Positions 26,147 through 34,840 of a stretch of 64,000 bases of DNA are shown piece after piece. Origin of the DNA: Paenibacillus_D sp047238105 (lineage in GTDB: Bacteria; Bacillota; Bacilli; Paenibacillales; Paenibacillaceae); the NCBI RefSeq assembly GCF_047238105.1, contig NZ_JBDFMD010000001.1:1178001-1242000 (forward strand). Reading direction: 5' to 3'. The position numbers were made by a program, and so were the translations under genes. Below the pieces are notes generated by a model, which did not search any database, had not been told where the DNA came from, and worked only from the letters and a program-made list of their open reading frames with translations. Within the stretch, counting starts at the first letter, position 1; each line of letters begins with the position of its first letter.

Positions 26147-28372
26147 TTGGATATTATTAAACGCAATGGCCAGAAGGAAGAACTTATTTTCTCCAAGCTT
26201 AAAAAGGTCATCGATTTTGCCTGCGTCGATTTCGAAGGCTGCGATCCGCTGGAGCTCGAAACCGCACTTCTCCCGTATTTCCGCAACAACATTACGACCA
26301 AAGAAGTCCAGCGCACCCTGATCCAGGTCGCCGTCGAGAAAACCAGCATCGAGCAGCCTAATTGGCAGTATGTCGCCGCCAAGCTGCTTGTATACGATCT
26401 CTACAAAGAATCGCAGATCAACCGCAAGTACGGCTACTTCGGCTATGGCGACTTCTACTCGCTGCTTACTTATCTCACTGACAAGAAGCTCTATGGCGCT
26501 TATATTCTGGAACACTACACCCGCGAAGAAATCCAGGAGCTGGGCAACTACATTGAGCCGGAGCGCGATTATCTCTTCAACTACATCGGTCTCAAGACGC
26601 TGGCTGACCGCTATCTGATCAAAGGCTATAACGGGGACATCCTTGAGCTGCCGCAGGAGATGTTTATGGGTGTGGCCATGCACCTGGCGATGAAAGAGGC
26701 GGACAAGCTTCACTGGGCCAAGAAATTCTACGACGTGCTGAGCCGCCTGCAGATGACTGTGGCTACGCCGACGCTGGCCAACGCGCGCAAGCCGTTCCAC
26801 CAGCTCTCGAGCTGCTTCATCGATACCGTACCGGATAACCTGTGGGGCATTTACAATGTCGACTCCAGCTTCGCGCAGGTTTCCAAATTTGGCGGCGGCA
26901 TGGGCATCTACATCGGTAAAGTCCGCAGCCGCGGCTCCAACATCCGTGGCTACAAAGGCGTCGCCGGCGGCGTCGTGCCGTGGATCAAAAACTACAATAA
27001 TACAGCCATCGCCGTCGACCAGCTCGGTGTCCGTTCCGGCGCCGTAGCGATCTACCTGGACGTATGGCACAAAGATATCTTTGACTTCCTTAACCTGAAG
27101 ACCAACAACGGCGACGACCGCATGAAGGCGCATGACATCTTCCCGGGCGTCTGTATCCCGGACCTGTTCATGCGCAAGGTGGAGAACCGCGAGTCGTGGT
27201 ACCTGTTCGATCCGCTCGAGGTGCGCGAATACATGGGCTGGTCTCTTGAGGACGCCTATGGCGAAGAGTGGGAAGCGCGTTACGAGGCTTGCGTGAACCA
27301 TGAGTCGCTGAGCCGCGAGGAAGTACCTGCCATTGAGATCATGAAGAAAATTCTGACCAGCTCCTTCGAGACGGGTACACCGTTTGTCTTCTACCGCGAT
27401 ACCGTCAACCGGGCCAACCCGAACAAGCATAAAGGCATCATCTACTGCTCCAACTTGTGCACCGAGATCTGCCAGAATATGAGCCCGACCGAGTTCATCC
27501 AGACCACGCACGAGGACGGCATCATCACAACGAAGATCAAGAGTGGCGATTATGTCGTCTGCAACCTCTCCTCCCTCAACCTGGGCCGCACGCGTACCAA
27601 GGAAGAGATCGAGGAGGTCGTTACCTGCCAGATGCGGATGATGGATAATGTGATCGATCTGAACCACTATCCGATCCCGCAAGCGGAGATCACCAACAAG
27701 AAGTACCGCGCGGTCGGTCTCGGTACCAGCGGCTATCACCAGTGGCTGGCCTTGAACAGTATTGCTTGGGAAAGTGACGAGCATCTCGAACGGGCGGACG
27801 AGCTGTACGAATGGATTAACTATTATGCCATTAAGGCTTCGATGAATATTGCCAAGGAAAAAGGGGCGTATCCCGTATTCGAGGGCAGCGAATGGCACAC
27901 CGGCGTTTACTTCGAGCAGCGCGGTTATGAGAGTTCGGAGTGGCAAGAGCTGAAGGCTCAGGTTGCCGAGCATGGCGTCCGGAACGCCTGGATGTTCGCG
28001 ATCGCCCCGACGGCTTCGACCTCGCTGATCGCGGGCTCGACAGCGGGCATCGATCCGATCTTCAACAAGTTCTTCGTCGAAGAAAAGAAAAATGCAGTCA
28101 TCCCGCAAACGGCGCCGAATCTGAACGAGGATACCTTCTGGTTCTACAAGGAAGCGCACCATATCGATCAGCACTGGAGCATCAAAGCCGCCGGCAAGCG
28201 CCAGCGCCATATCGACCAAGCGCAATCCTTCAACTTATATATTACGCCGAACTACTCGGCCAAAGAATTCCTGGACCTCTACATGGCGGCCTGGAAGAAC
28301 GGACTCAAAACTGTCTACTACGTCCGCAACAAGAGTCTGGAAGTGGACGACTGCGAGAGCTGCAGCTCCTAA
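26147..28372 (+). CDS. nrdA: ribonucleoside-diphosphate reductase, alpha subunit (class Ia type)
   Basis: The 741-residue catalytic subunit reduces ribonucleoside diphosphates. An N-terminal ATP-cone (1-90) gives allosteric control (IKRNGQKEELIFSKLKKVIDFA). Catalytic cysteines occur in QLSSCFIDT and in the radical site NLCTEICQN (Asn, Cys, Glu). The second cysteine of the pair is in SGDYVVCNLSSLNL. The C-terminal CESCSS carries the swinging dithiol. The ATP-cone and NrdB partner argue against the class Ib NrdE label. The start is TTG, with AAGGAG 12 bases before it. The nrdB gene follows after 109 bases. Confidence 0.93.
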   Translation: MDIIKRNGQKEELIFSKLKKVIDFACVDFEGCDPLELETALLPYFRNNITTKEVQRTLIQVAVEKTSIEQPNWQYVAAKLLVYDLYKESQINRKYGYFGYGDFYSLLTYLTDKKLYGAYILEHYTREEIQELGNYIEPERDYLFNYIGLKTLADRYLIKGYNGDILELPQEMFMGVAMHLAMKEADKLHWAKKFYDVLSRLQMTVATPTLANARKPFHQLSSCFIDTVPDNLWGIYNVDSSFAQVSKFGGGMGIYIGKVRSRGSNIRGYKGVAGGVVPWIKNYNNTAIAVDQLGVRSGAVAIYLDVWHKDIFDFLNLKTNNGDDRMKAHDIFPGVCIPDLFMRKVENRESWYLFDPLEVREYMGWSLEDAYGEEWEARYEACVNHESLSREEVPAIEIMKKILTSSFETGTPFVFYRDTVNRANPNKHKGIIYCSNLCTEICQNMSPTEFIQTTHEDGIITTKIKSGDYVVCNLSSLNLGRTRTKEEIEEVVTCQMRMMDNVIDLNHYPIPQAEITNKKYRAVGLGTSGYHQWLALNSIAWESDEHLERADELYEWINYYAIKASMNIAKEKGAYPVFEGSEWHTGVYFEQRGYESSEWQELKAQVAEHGVRNAWMFAIAPTASTSLIAGSTAGIDPIFNKFFVEEKKNAVIPQTAPNLNEDTFWFYKEAHHIDQHWSIKAAGKRQRHIDQAQSFNLYITPNYSAKEFLDLYMAAWKNGLKTVYYVRNKSLEVDDCESCSS

Positions 28373-28481
28373 GGCGCTGTAGTCTGCGTTTGACCGCTGC
28401 TTTCGAACACCCCGCAAGCAGCGGATCAACCGCGACCTGTAAGCTATGATATCAGCTTGTATACTTTAAGGAGGATCTACA

Positions 28482-29519
28482 ATGGAACTGCAGCCCAAGA
28501 AGCTGTTCAATGAGGACGGCGATCGTGACTGGGGCAAGCGCCGGATCATCGGAGGCAACACCACTAATCTGATTGAGCTGAACAATGTCAAATACGACTG
28601 GGCCACGAAGATGTACCGGACAATGATGAACAACTTCTGGATTCCCGAAGAAATCCCGCTGGCGCAGGACGCCAAGGATTATAAGAATCTGTCGCTTTCC
28701 GAACGCAACAGCTACGACAAGATCATCAGCTTTCTGATCTTTCTGGATTCCCTGCAGACGGCCAATCTGCCCAACATTAACGAGTACATTACGGCACCTG
28801 AGGTCAATCTGACCCTAACGGTTCAAACCTTTCAGGAAGCGGTGCACAGTCAAAGCTACTCGTACATTCTGGACAGTGTCTGCTCGGCTGAGGTCAGGGA
28901 CCAGATCTACAACCTGTGGCGGGAAGACAAAAACCTGCTCAAGCGCAACCGGTTCATCACGGATCTGTACGAGAATTTCATCGCCAACCCGTCGTCGCAA
29001 AATCTCGTCAAGACGATTATGGCGAACTATATTCTTGAAGGCATCTACTTCTACAGCGGCTTCAGCTTCTTCTATGCGCTCGGACGTCAAGGCAAAATGC
29101 TCGGCACCGTCTCCGAGATCAAATACATCCAGCGCGATGAGTTGACGCATCTGGCATTGTTCCAGGGCATCTTCCGCGAAGTCCGCAAAGAAAACCCCGA
29201 GCTGTTCACATCGGTGTTCGTCGAGGAGCTGCGCCAGATGATGAAGACCGCCGTCGAGCATGAGATCGAGTGGGGGCAATACATCACCAACAACCAGATC
29301 GCCGGCCTCACCAACGATATCATCGACCAGTACATCAAGTTCCTCTCCAACGAGCGGCTGCGCAAGCTTGGTCTGGACATCCTGTATCCTGAGATTGTCG
29401 AGCACCCGATGCGCTGGGTCGAGAGCTTCAGCAACATGAACGGCATGAAGACCGACTTCTTCGAGCAGAAGGTGACTAACTACAGCAAGTCCTCCAACCT
29501 GAACTGGGGCGACCTGTAA
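28482..29519 (+). CDS. nrdB: ribonucleoside-diphosphate reductase, beta subunit
   Basis: This 345-residue radical-generating subunit has all the metal ligands: Asp in FLIFLDSLQ, Glu and His in FQEAVHSQSY, Glu in ILEGIYFYS, and Glu and His in RDELTHLALF. The radical tyrosine is the Tyr of HSQSY, four residues after the first His. The C-terminus ends SSNLNWGDL, the tail that docks on the alpha subunit. ATG follows AAGGAGGATCTACA. Three tandem hairpin repeats follow two bases after the stop. Confidence 0.95.
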   Translation: MELQPKKLFNEDGDRDWGKRRIIGGNTTNLIELNNVKYDWATKMYRTMMNNFWIPEEIPLAQDAKDYKNLSLSERNSYDKIISFLIFLDSLQTANLPNINEYITAPEVNLTLTVQTFQEAVHSQSYSYILDSVCSAEVRDQIYNLWREDKNLLKRNRFITDLYENFIANPSSQNLVKTIMANYILEGIYFYSGFSFFYALGRQGKMLGTVSEIKYIQRDELTHLALFQGIFREVRKENPELFTSVFVEELRQMMKTAVEHEIEWGQYITNNQIAGLTNDIIDQYIKFLSNERLRKLGLDILYPEIVEHPMRWVESFSNMNGMKTDFFEQKVTNYSKSSNLNWGDL

Positions 29520-29522
29520 AGG

Positions 29523-29728
29523 AATCCCCCAAAAGTGACGTGAGGCTTCGTAGCTGAGGCCGATTACTTTCGGGGGGCCCCCGGTAAAACAATCCCCCAA
29601 AAGTGACGCGAAGCTTCGTAGCTGAGGCCGATTACTTTCGGGGGGGCCCCCGGTAAAACAATCCCCCAAAAGTGACGCGAAGCTTCGTAGCTGAGGCCGA
29701 TTACTTTCGGGGGGGCCCCCGGTAAAAG
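29523..29728 (+). repeat. three tandem 68-69 bp hairpin repeats after nrdB
   Basis: Units are at 29523-29590, 29591-29659 and 29660-29728, nearly identical apart from a one-base length change and a few substitutions in unit 1. Each holds a stem made by CCCCCAAAAGTGA and TTACTTTCGGGGG around AGCTTCGTAGCTGAGGC, plus a GGGGGCCCCC palindrome at its end. A decayed fourth unit may follow to about 29770 (CGAAAGTG, GTACTTA). The array starts immediately after the nrdB stop. Confidence 0.9.
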
Positions 29729-30253
29729 ATTGCCTCGAAAGTGGTGCGTGGCCTCGAGTTCGGGTACTTATGGAGCTCGGAAGCCGCGCCAATCACACTT
29801 GGTCACTCAAACCAGCTATTTTGCGGGGACAGTAAGTGCAATTGTACATTTAACAAACGCAAAACAGTCTCTGAGCCTAGCTTAAGTGCAAATCTGCACA
29901 TATACAGCGGGAATATGGGAGTGAATTGGTAAAAACCACGGTGTTAGATGCACTTTTGCACCTACTATGCACCAGAACGGGGAAAACCAACAAAATAAGG
30001 GTATTATTGCACTTATCGTCATAGGGCGGTATACTGCGACTTCCCTACTCTCTACCGGCGCCGAGCAATCGGCGCTCTTTGTGGTGCTCGCTGTCTCTTG
30101 CAATCACCAAATCGCTGCTGAGGGACAACCTCCCAGATCGGGGGGACATAATTGGCTTCGATGAAGCATTCTAGTCACGACAGGGCATGCCTAGCAGCCA
30201 CAGCGCCTCACGGCACCTTAGTATCATAACGGCATTTCCAGTTCGGAGGAATC
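29729..30253. other. gene-free stretch with repeated palindromic 20-mers
   Basis: No gene is seen. Palindromic sites related to TAAGTGCAAATCTGCACATA occur at 29833-29852, 29883-29902, 29946-29966 (inverted form ATGCACTTTTGCAC) and as a half-site at 30005-30015. Confidence 0.55.
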
Positions 30254-30322
30254 ATGAGTGGCGGAGCACCACTCATGCGAGGGGAACTCACGAGTCATGA
30301 AGTATTTCAAGCAAAGGCTTGA
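30254..30322 (+). other. 22-codon frame or structured element
   Basis: An ATG behind GGAGGAATC opens MSGGAPLMRGELTSHEVFQ and stops after three more residues. The same bases form a perfect 8-base hairpin, ATGAGTGG/CCACTCAT (30254-30276), then other small stems. I cannot tell whether this is a peptide gene or a structural RNA remnant. Confidence 0.2.
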
Positions 30323-30323
30323 A

Positions 30324-30343
30324 CAGGGGCCGGGCGGCCCCTG
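30324..30343. terminator. GC-rich hairpin after the GGDEF/EAL gene
   Basis: Arms CAGGGGCC and GGCCCCTG with a four-base loop. It lies 20 bases past the stop of the minus-strand gene. No long T run follows, so termination is uncertain. Confidence 0.4.
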
Positions 30344-30362
30344 ATGGCATCGTACGGTCAAG

Positions 30363-32486
30363 TTAAGCGCCTGTCTGGGTAGGCTGTCTCAACCAGGACT
30401 CGATCTCGGCCGGCGAGATCGGCTTGGCAAAGTAATACCCTTGCGCTTCCTGACACTCCTGCTCTTTCAGGAAAGCCAGCTGACTGCTGTTTTCGACCCC
30501 CTCGGCAGTTACTCTCAGATTCATATGACGGGCCATCATGGCAATGGTCGTGACGATCGCCGCATCATTGCTGCCAAGCGTTAGATCGGTAACAAACGAA
30601 CGGTCGATCTTAAGCTTATCGATGGGGAATTTCTTCAGGTAGAGCAAGGAGCTGTAGCCGGTGCCGAAATCATCGATGCTGATTTTGACCCCGATCGCTT
30701 TGAGTTCGGTCAGCGTTACAATCGCATAGTCGACGTCAGAGGTCATGCTCTCTGTAATCTCCAGCTCGAGATGCTCAGGGGAGAGGCCGGTCTCGTGCAG
30801 TATCGATTGCACACGAGCCACGAGATCGGCCTGGGCAAACTGGCGCATTGACAGATTGACCGACACGGTAATCGGCGGCAAGCCCTGATCCTGCCAAGCC
30901 TTGTTCTGCCGGCATGCCTCCTGCAGCACCCATTCCCCGATCTGCAGGATAAAGCCATTTTCTTCTGCCAGCGGGATGAAGGCACTCGGAGAAAGCAGCC
31001 CCCGCTGCGGATGCTGCCAACGGACCAGCGCTTCTACTCCTACAGTACGTGACGTCGCCAGATCCAGCTGCGGCTGGTACAGCAGCATAAATTGCTGCTG
31101 TTCTATCGCCCGGCGCAGATCATTCTCCAGGGACAGCCGCTCGTTGGCTGTGGCGTTCATCCCCGGCGCGAACAGCCGGTACTCATTGCGCAGCGCCTTG
31201 GCGCTGTACATCGCCATATCCGCATTTTTGACGAGATCGTCCACGTTGTCCGCATCCCCGGGATAGTAAGCCAAACCTACGCTGACCGTGATGTGGTATT
31301 CACTCTGCTCCAGGCGGATGGGCAGCGCGAACGCCTGGACGATCCGGGCAGCTGTCGCTTCCGCTTCTTCCCGGGCTCCCAGTCCGGTGAGCAGGATCGT
31401 AAATTCGTCTCCCCCCATCCGAAAAACGTGCTCCCGCTTCTCCACCACCGCGAGCAGCCGTTCGCTGACCGATTGCAGGATCCGGTCTCCTGCGGTATGC
31501 CCTAGTGAATCATTGATCGTCTTGAAGCGGTCAACATCCAGCAGCAGCAGGGCCATGAGGGAACCGCTCTCACGGGATCGAGCCAGCTCCCGTCCCAACC
31601 GCTCGGATAGCAGCCGCCGGTTGGAGAGTCCGGTCAACTCGTCATGGTAAGCTAGATAGTTGATCCGCTCCTCGGCCAATTGGCGCTGTCGGTAAGGCTG
31701 CTCGACGGTGACGAGATAGATGCCTTTGATCAGATAGTAATAGCCGATCAGTTTGTATACATGTCCCGCAACCATAAAAGCATCCGTCCCAGTGGAAGCC
31801 GCACCAAAAGAGAGCGTAGCGGCAATCAGCCAAGTGAGCGCCTGAATAATCGTCAGCAGCGCCTGCGGGCGTTCGGTACGGTTGCGGTAGAGGATCGTGA
31901 AGACGGCCATGGCCAGACCCGTCAAGACCGTCAGTGCCGCTGCCCCTCGAATCACTGTAAGCGAACTCCCGGATAATAGCTGATCGCCCCACCGCGAGAA
32001 AATAGCATACACGCCGGTTACCAGCAAGGCCGCAAGCAGCGCAGCGCCTGCCAATACCGGCAGCCTGCGGCTCGCCGCGATCTGCCGGTCAGGCATGCGG
32101 AAGATTGCGAACAGTCCAACTGCGCTGACGATCTGGGACACTGCGGAGAAGACCAGACCGGAAGAGGTGTCGCCGTAAGGAACGTAATACATCATCCCTT
32201 CGTGAGTCCACACGTGCATAAATTCAAGAACTCCCACAACGAGATACAAAGCCGCCAGATAGAGCCGATGTGCAGTGAGACTGTTCAGAAAAAAGATGCT
32301 GCCAAGCAGCAGCATGGCAAAACAAACGCCATAATTGATGTGCTCGATGCCCGTATGGATCAGCAGATAAGTCCGAAGCTCGAAATCCGTATATATCCAG
32401 CCCTGCAGCGCAAGCAGCGCTGCAAAGCTCAGAATGGCTAGCAGAGCTGTCCAGATCGTTTTTTTCTCCGCCCTGTTGATGGACAT
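30363..32486 (-). CDS. membrane-bound c-di-GMP cyclase/phosphodiesterase (GGDEF-EAL)
   Basis: A 707-residue protein. The N-terminal ~260 residues hold seven or eight membrane helices of MASE3 type. A GGDEF domain follows, with an intact RMGGDEFTILL, and an EAL domain with intact GVEALVRW and DDFGTGYSS. Both motifs are intact, so either activity is possible. The inhibitory site (RxxD, four residues before GGDEF) is not obvious. ATG at 32486 has GGGAGGAAACC. It is a single-gene transcript, apparently. c-di-GMP control of motility or biofilm is family knowledge; the signal sensed is unknown. Confidence 0.92.
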   Translation of the reverse strand: MSINRAEKKTIWTALLAILSFAALLALQGWIYTDFELRTYLLIHTGIEHINYGVCFAMLLLGSIFFLNSLTAHRLYLAALYLVVGVLEFMHVWTHEGMMYYVPYGDTSSGLVFSAVSQIVSAVGLFAIFRMPDRQIAASRRLPVLAGAALLAALLVTGVYAIFSRWGDQLLSGSSLTVIRGAAALTVLTGLAMAVFTILYRNRTERPQALLTIIQALTWLIAATLSFGAASTGTDAFMVAGHVYKLIGYYYLIKGIYLVTVEQPYRQRQLAEERINYLAYHDELTGLSNRRLLSERLGRELARSRESGSLMALLLLDVDRFKTINDSLGHTAGDRILQSVSERLLAVVEKREHVFRMGGDEFTILLTGLGAREEAEATAARIVQAFALPIRLEQSEYHITVSVGLAYYPGDADNVDDLVKNADMAMYSAKALRNEYRLFAPGMNATANERLSLENDLRRAIEQQQFMLLYQPQLDLATSRTVGVEALVRWQHPQRGLLSPSAFIPLAEENGFILQIGEWVLQEACRQNKAWQDQGLPPITVSVNLSMRQFAQADLVARVQSILHETGLSPEHLELEITESMTSDVDYAIVTLTELKAIGVKISIDDFGTGYSSLLYLKKFPIDKLKIDRSFVTDLTLGSNDAAIVTTIAMMARHMNLRVTAEGVENSSQLAFLKEQECQEAQGYYFAKPISPAEIESWLRQPTQTGA

Positions 32487-32546
32487 GGTTTCCTCCCTGA
32501 TGTTCACAATCGTACAAGCAGCAATCGCTAGCTCACTCGAAGCTCC

Positions 32547-33569
32547 TTACGGCAGCCGGCCTTGAAGCCCAATCGCGACATGGCGAATCGACAGCTCGGC
32601 GAGCCGGTCGAGCTCTTGGGCTTCGGCCAGGGTGACCGGCTGGAAGCGGACATAGTCGCCCGGCTTGGCCTGAGCCAGCAGCGGCAGGTCCGCCGACGCG
32701 ACATGGGCGATGCAGGGGTACCCGCCGGTCGTCTGACAATCCGCCGTCAGCACGATCGGCTGACCGCCCGGCGGCACCTGCACGACGCCGGGCGCCACCC
32801 CGTGCGAGAGCAGCTCCGCACGGGAAGTGCGCTCCAGCATGGGGCCGCCGAGGCGGCATCCCATGCGGTCGGACGCGGGAGCCACGCGGTACGGCTCCCG
32901 GTAGAAGGCCTCGCGGGCAGCTGCGCTGAACTGCCCGCTCTCGCGGCCCGGCATCGCGCGCAGCACGATGCCGCCAGGGGCGTCGCCGCCGCCGTAGGCT
33001 GCCGGCGGCACCCACCAGGGCGGGGCGGCCCAGCTCCGCCCCGCAGCCCGCGCTTGCGCGGCGAGCGCAGCCGCCCATGCGCTCGCCCAGGGCGAGCCCG
33101 CTGCGCCATAGGCCGGCAGCGTGTCGCCCGGGGTCAGCGCGCGCCCGGCGATACCGCCGATCGCCGCGCGCACGTCGGTGCCGCGGCCGCCCAGCGCCGT
33201 CGGCACGGTGATCCCGCCGGCTACTGTCACATAGCCGCGGCAGCCAATCACTGCGCGGCCCAGGCGGAGACGGGCGCCCCGGGCCAGCCAGAGCGGCCGC
33301 CACGTCGGCACCTCCTCGCCGTCGACGTGAGGCGACATATACGCGCCGCAGACAGCGACGAGCATGTCCGCCCCAGCGAGGAGCTCTGCGCCTGTGAGCG
33401 TCATCTCCAGGCCTGCAGCGCCTTCCGGATTGCCTACGAGCAGGTTGCCGATACGGAGGGCGTACTCATCCATAGCGCCGCCAGCGGCCAGCCCGGTATG
33501 GCGGAGTCCGGTGCGGCCGAGATCCTGGATCGTCGTGAACAGTCCGGGTGTCATGACACGCAAGCTCAT
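32547..33569 (-). CDS. pxpC: 5-oxoprolinase subunit C (PxpC/KipA)
   Basis: A 340-residue biotin-dependent-carboxylase-like protein (AHS2/KipA domain) with LRVMTPGLFTTIQDLGR, GAMDEYALRIGNLLVGN, VAGGITVPTALGGRGTD and QTTGGYPCIAHV. It works with PxpB and PxpA to hydrolyse 5-oxoproline to glutamate with ATP. In B. subtilis the homologue KipA counteracts KipI. It overlaps pxpB by four bases. The coding DNA is visibly richer in GC than its neighbours (long GCG/CGC runs). PxpA (LamB/YcsF family) is not in this window. Confidence 0.9.
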   Translation of the reverse strand: MSLRVMTPGLFTTIQDLGRTGLRHTGLAAGGAMDEYALRIGNLLVGNPEGAAGLEMTLTGAELLAGADMLVAVCGAYMSPHVDGEEVPTWRPLWLARGARLRLGRAVIGCRGYVTVAGGITVPTALGGRGTDVRAAIGGIAGRALTPGDTLPAYGAAGSPWASAWAAALAAQARAAGRSWAAPPWWVPPAAYGGGDAPGGIVLRAMPGRESGQFSAAAREAFYREPYRVAPASDRMGCRLGGPMLERTSRAELLSHGVAPGVVQVPPGGQPIVLTADCQTTGGYPCIAHVASADLPLLAQAKPGDYVRFQPVTLAEAQELDRLAELSIRHVAIGLQGRLP

Positions 33570-34306
33570 GGCTGTCCTCCCTCCTCTCGGCCTGATGGAG
33601 CAGGGGGCGAAGCTGCGACGAAGCGGACTCGGTCGCCGGCCCGCAGCAGCACAGGTTCCTCATCGGCAGGGCGGAACAAGGGCAGCGGCGTCCGTCCGAT
33701 GATCTGCCAGCCGCCGGGAACAGCCAACGGGTAGATGCCGGTGTGCTCACCTGCGATCCCGACAGAGCCTGCCGGCACACTGGCGCGGGGCGTGGCCTTG
33801 CGTGGCTGCGCCAGCTCGGCAGGCAGTCCCGTCAAGTAAGGAAAGCCCGGCATAAAACCAATCATAGCTACGGTATGCTCGGCATCTTGATGCATCCGGG
33901 TGAATCGCTCGGGAGACACTCCGGCACGCGCACTTGCTTCCTCCAGATCGGGCCCGTAGCGACCGCCGTACCAGACCGGAATCTCGATGAGGCGTGCTTC
34001 GCCGCTGGCAGGATCAGTGCCTGCCCCGGCCAGCAGCTTCTGGAGCGCTTCGCAGACGAGTGCGAACGGTGTATCATGCCGGCCGCGCCGCGAGGCTTGG
34101 CGGACCAGCAGCACGGCATCGTAGAATACCGTCACCTGCCCGTAGGCGGGGACGGTATCGATCAGCCATTCGGGGCGCAGCTGATGAAGTCTGGCGGCCA
34201 GCGCCGCCCCCTGACTCCGTGAACGGACAGCAGGCGCGCTCACCGTCACTGCGCGGTCCCCCAATGGCTCGATGATGAGTGATGCTTCCTGTATGTGTTC
34301 CTTCAT
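33566..34306 (-). CDS. pxpB: 5-oxoprolinase subunit B (PxpB/KipI)
   Basis: This 246-residue AHS1/KipI-domain protein has LIIEPLGDRAVTVS at the start, RLIEIPVWYGGRYGPDL, IGFMPGFPYLTGLP and PAGSVGIAGEHTGIYPLAVPGGW. The B. subtilis KipI inhibits the sporulation kinase KinA as well as serving in 5-oxoproline hydrolysis. ATG follows a weak GGAAGAGGTAAG site. Together with pxpC it forms a two-gene operon. Confidence 0.9.
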   Translation of the reverse strand: MKEHIQEASLIIEPLGDRAVTVSAPAVRSRSQGAALAARLHQLRPEWLIDTVPAYGQVTVFYDAVLLVRQASRRGRHDTPFALVCEALQKLLAGAGTDPASGEARLIEIPVWYGGRYGPDLEEASARAGVSPERFTRMHQDAEHTVAMIGFMPGFPYLTGLPAELAQPRKATPRASVPAGSVGIAGEHTGIYPLAVPGGWQIIGRTPLPLFRPADEEPVLLRAGDRVRFVAASPPAPSGREEGGQP

Positions 34307-34471
34307 GTCTTACCTCTTCCCTGTTCCAAAGCGTCAATACTTATATTGAAGCAAACCGGTAGCGCTTGTCCAGCATTTCTTGCCTAATTTGACAAACGAG
34401 CGCCGCCTCTTTATTGTTGGGGAAGAAATGGTGAGCATTCGTAGTTATCGGGATCAGAAAGGGGGGTGGGA

Positions 34472-34774
34472 ATGGAACAGTTTGAGCTGGCCGAAATCCA
34501 CATGACTTCGCAACAGCAGACGCTGGAGCTGCTGTTTGCATCCGCACAGCTCGTCGTCGTGACGGAGCTCGGTTCGCGGCTGTGGTACCTGGATGTCAAC
34601 GGCGTCGCCGACGAAGCGCTGCTGCAGCATTATTATACGGCAGAGAATATTACGATTGAGCTGGAGCTTATCACCTTGGGCGGCAAACGTCTGAGCGGCA
34701 CCGGCTATTTCCATGCTAATCCAAAGCATCAGGCAGCGGCCATCCGCGGCGAGGGAGAACTGGTCGGCCTATAA
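34472..34774 (+). CDS. conserved small protein of unknown function
   Basis: This 100-residue soluble protein starts MEQFELAEIHMTSQQQTLE at the ATG at 34472, with GGGGGGTGGGA before it. It shows beta-strand-like segments (LVVVTELGSRLWYLDV, ITIELELITLGGKRLSG) but no motif I know. It is isolated between a divergent pxp operon and a bidirectional terminator. Codon use matches its neighbours, so it is probably real. Confidence 0.6.
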   Translation: MEQFELAEIHMTSQQQTLELLFASAQLVVVTELGSRLWYLDVNGVADEALLQHYYTAENITIELELITLGGKRLSGTGYFHANPKHQAAAIRGEGELVGL

Positions 34775-34789
34775 TTCCGTTTTGAAAAG

Positions 34790-34828
34790 AGACCGCAACG
34801 GATGATCGATGATCCGCAGCGGTCTCTT
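34790..34828. terminator. bidirectional terminator
   Basis: Perfect arms GAGACCGC and GCGGTCTC with inner pairing GGAT/ATCC. It lies between two convergent genes ending at 34774 and 34841. Confidence 0.65.
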
Positions 34829-34840
34829 CGGCTTGTTCGT

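Noticed and set aside
26123..28225. A 700-residue minus-strand frame opposite nrdA
   Set aside because: It is an antisense shadow; nrdA on the plus strand has all catalytic motifs and a good context.
29523..29728. Tandem repeats considered as a CRISPR array
   Set aside because: Units abut directly without unique spacers, are 68-69 bp long, and no cas genes are nearby.
28815..29792. A 325-residue minus-strand frame with repeated GGPPESNRPQ segments
   Set aside because: It reads the tandem hairpin repeats and the antisense of nrdB; the repeats only look like protein repeats because the unit length is close to a multiple of three.
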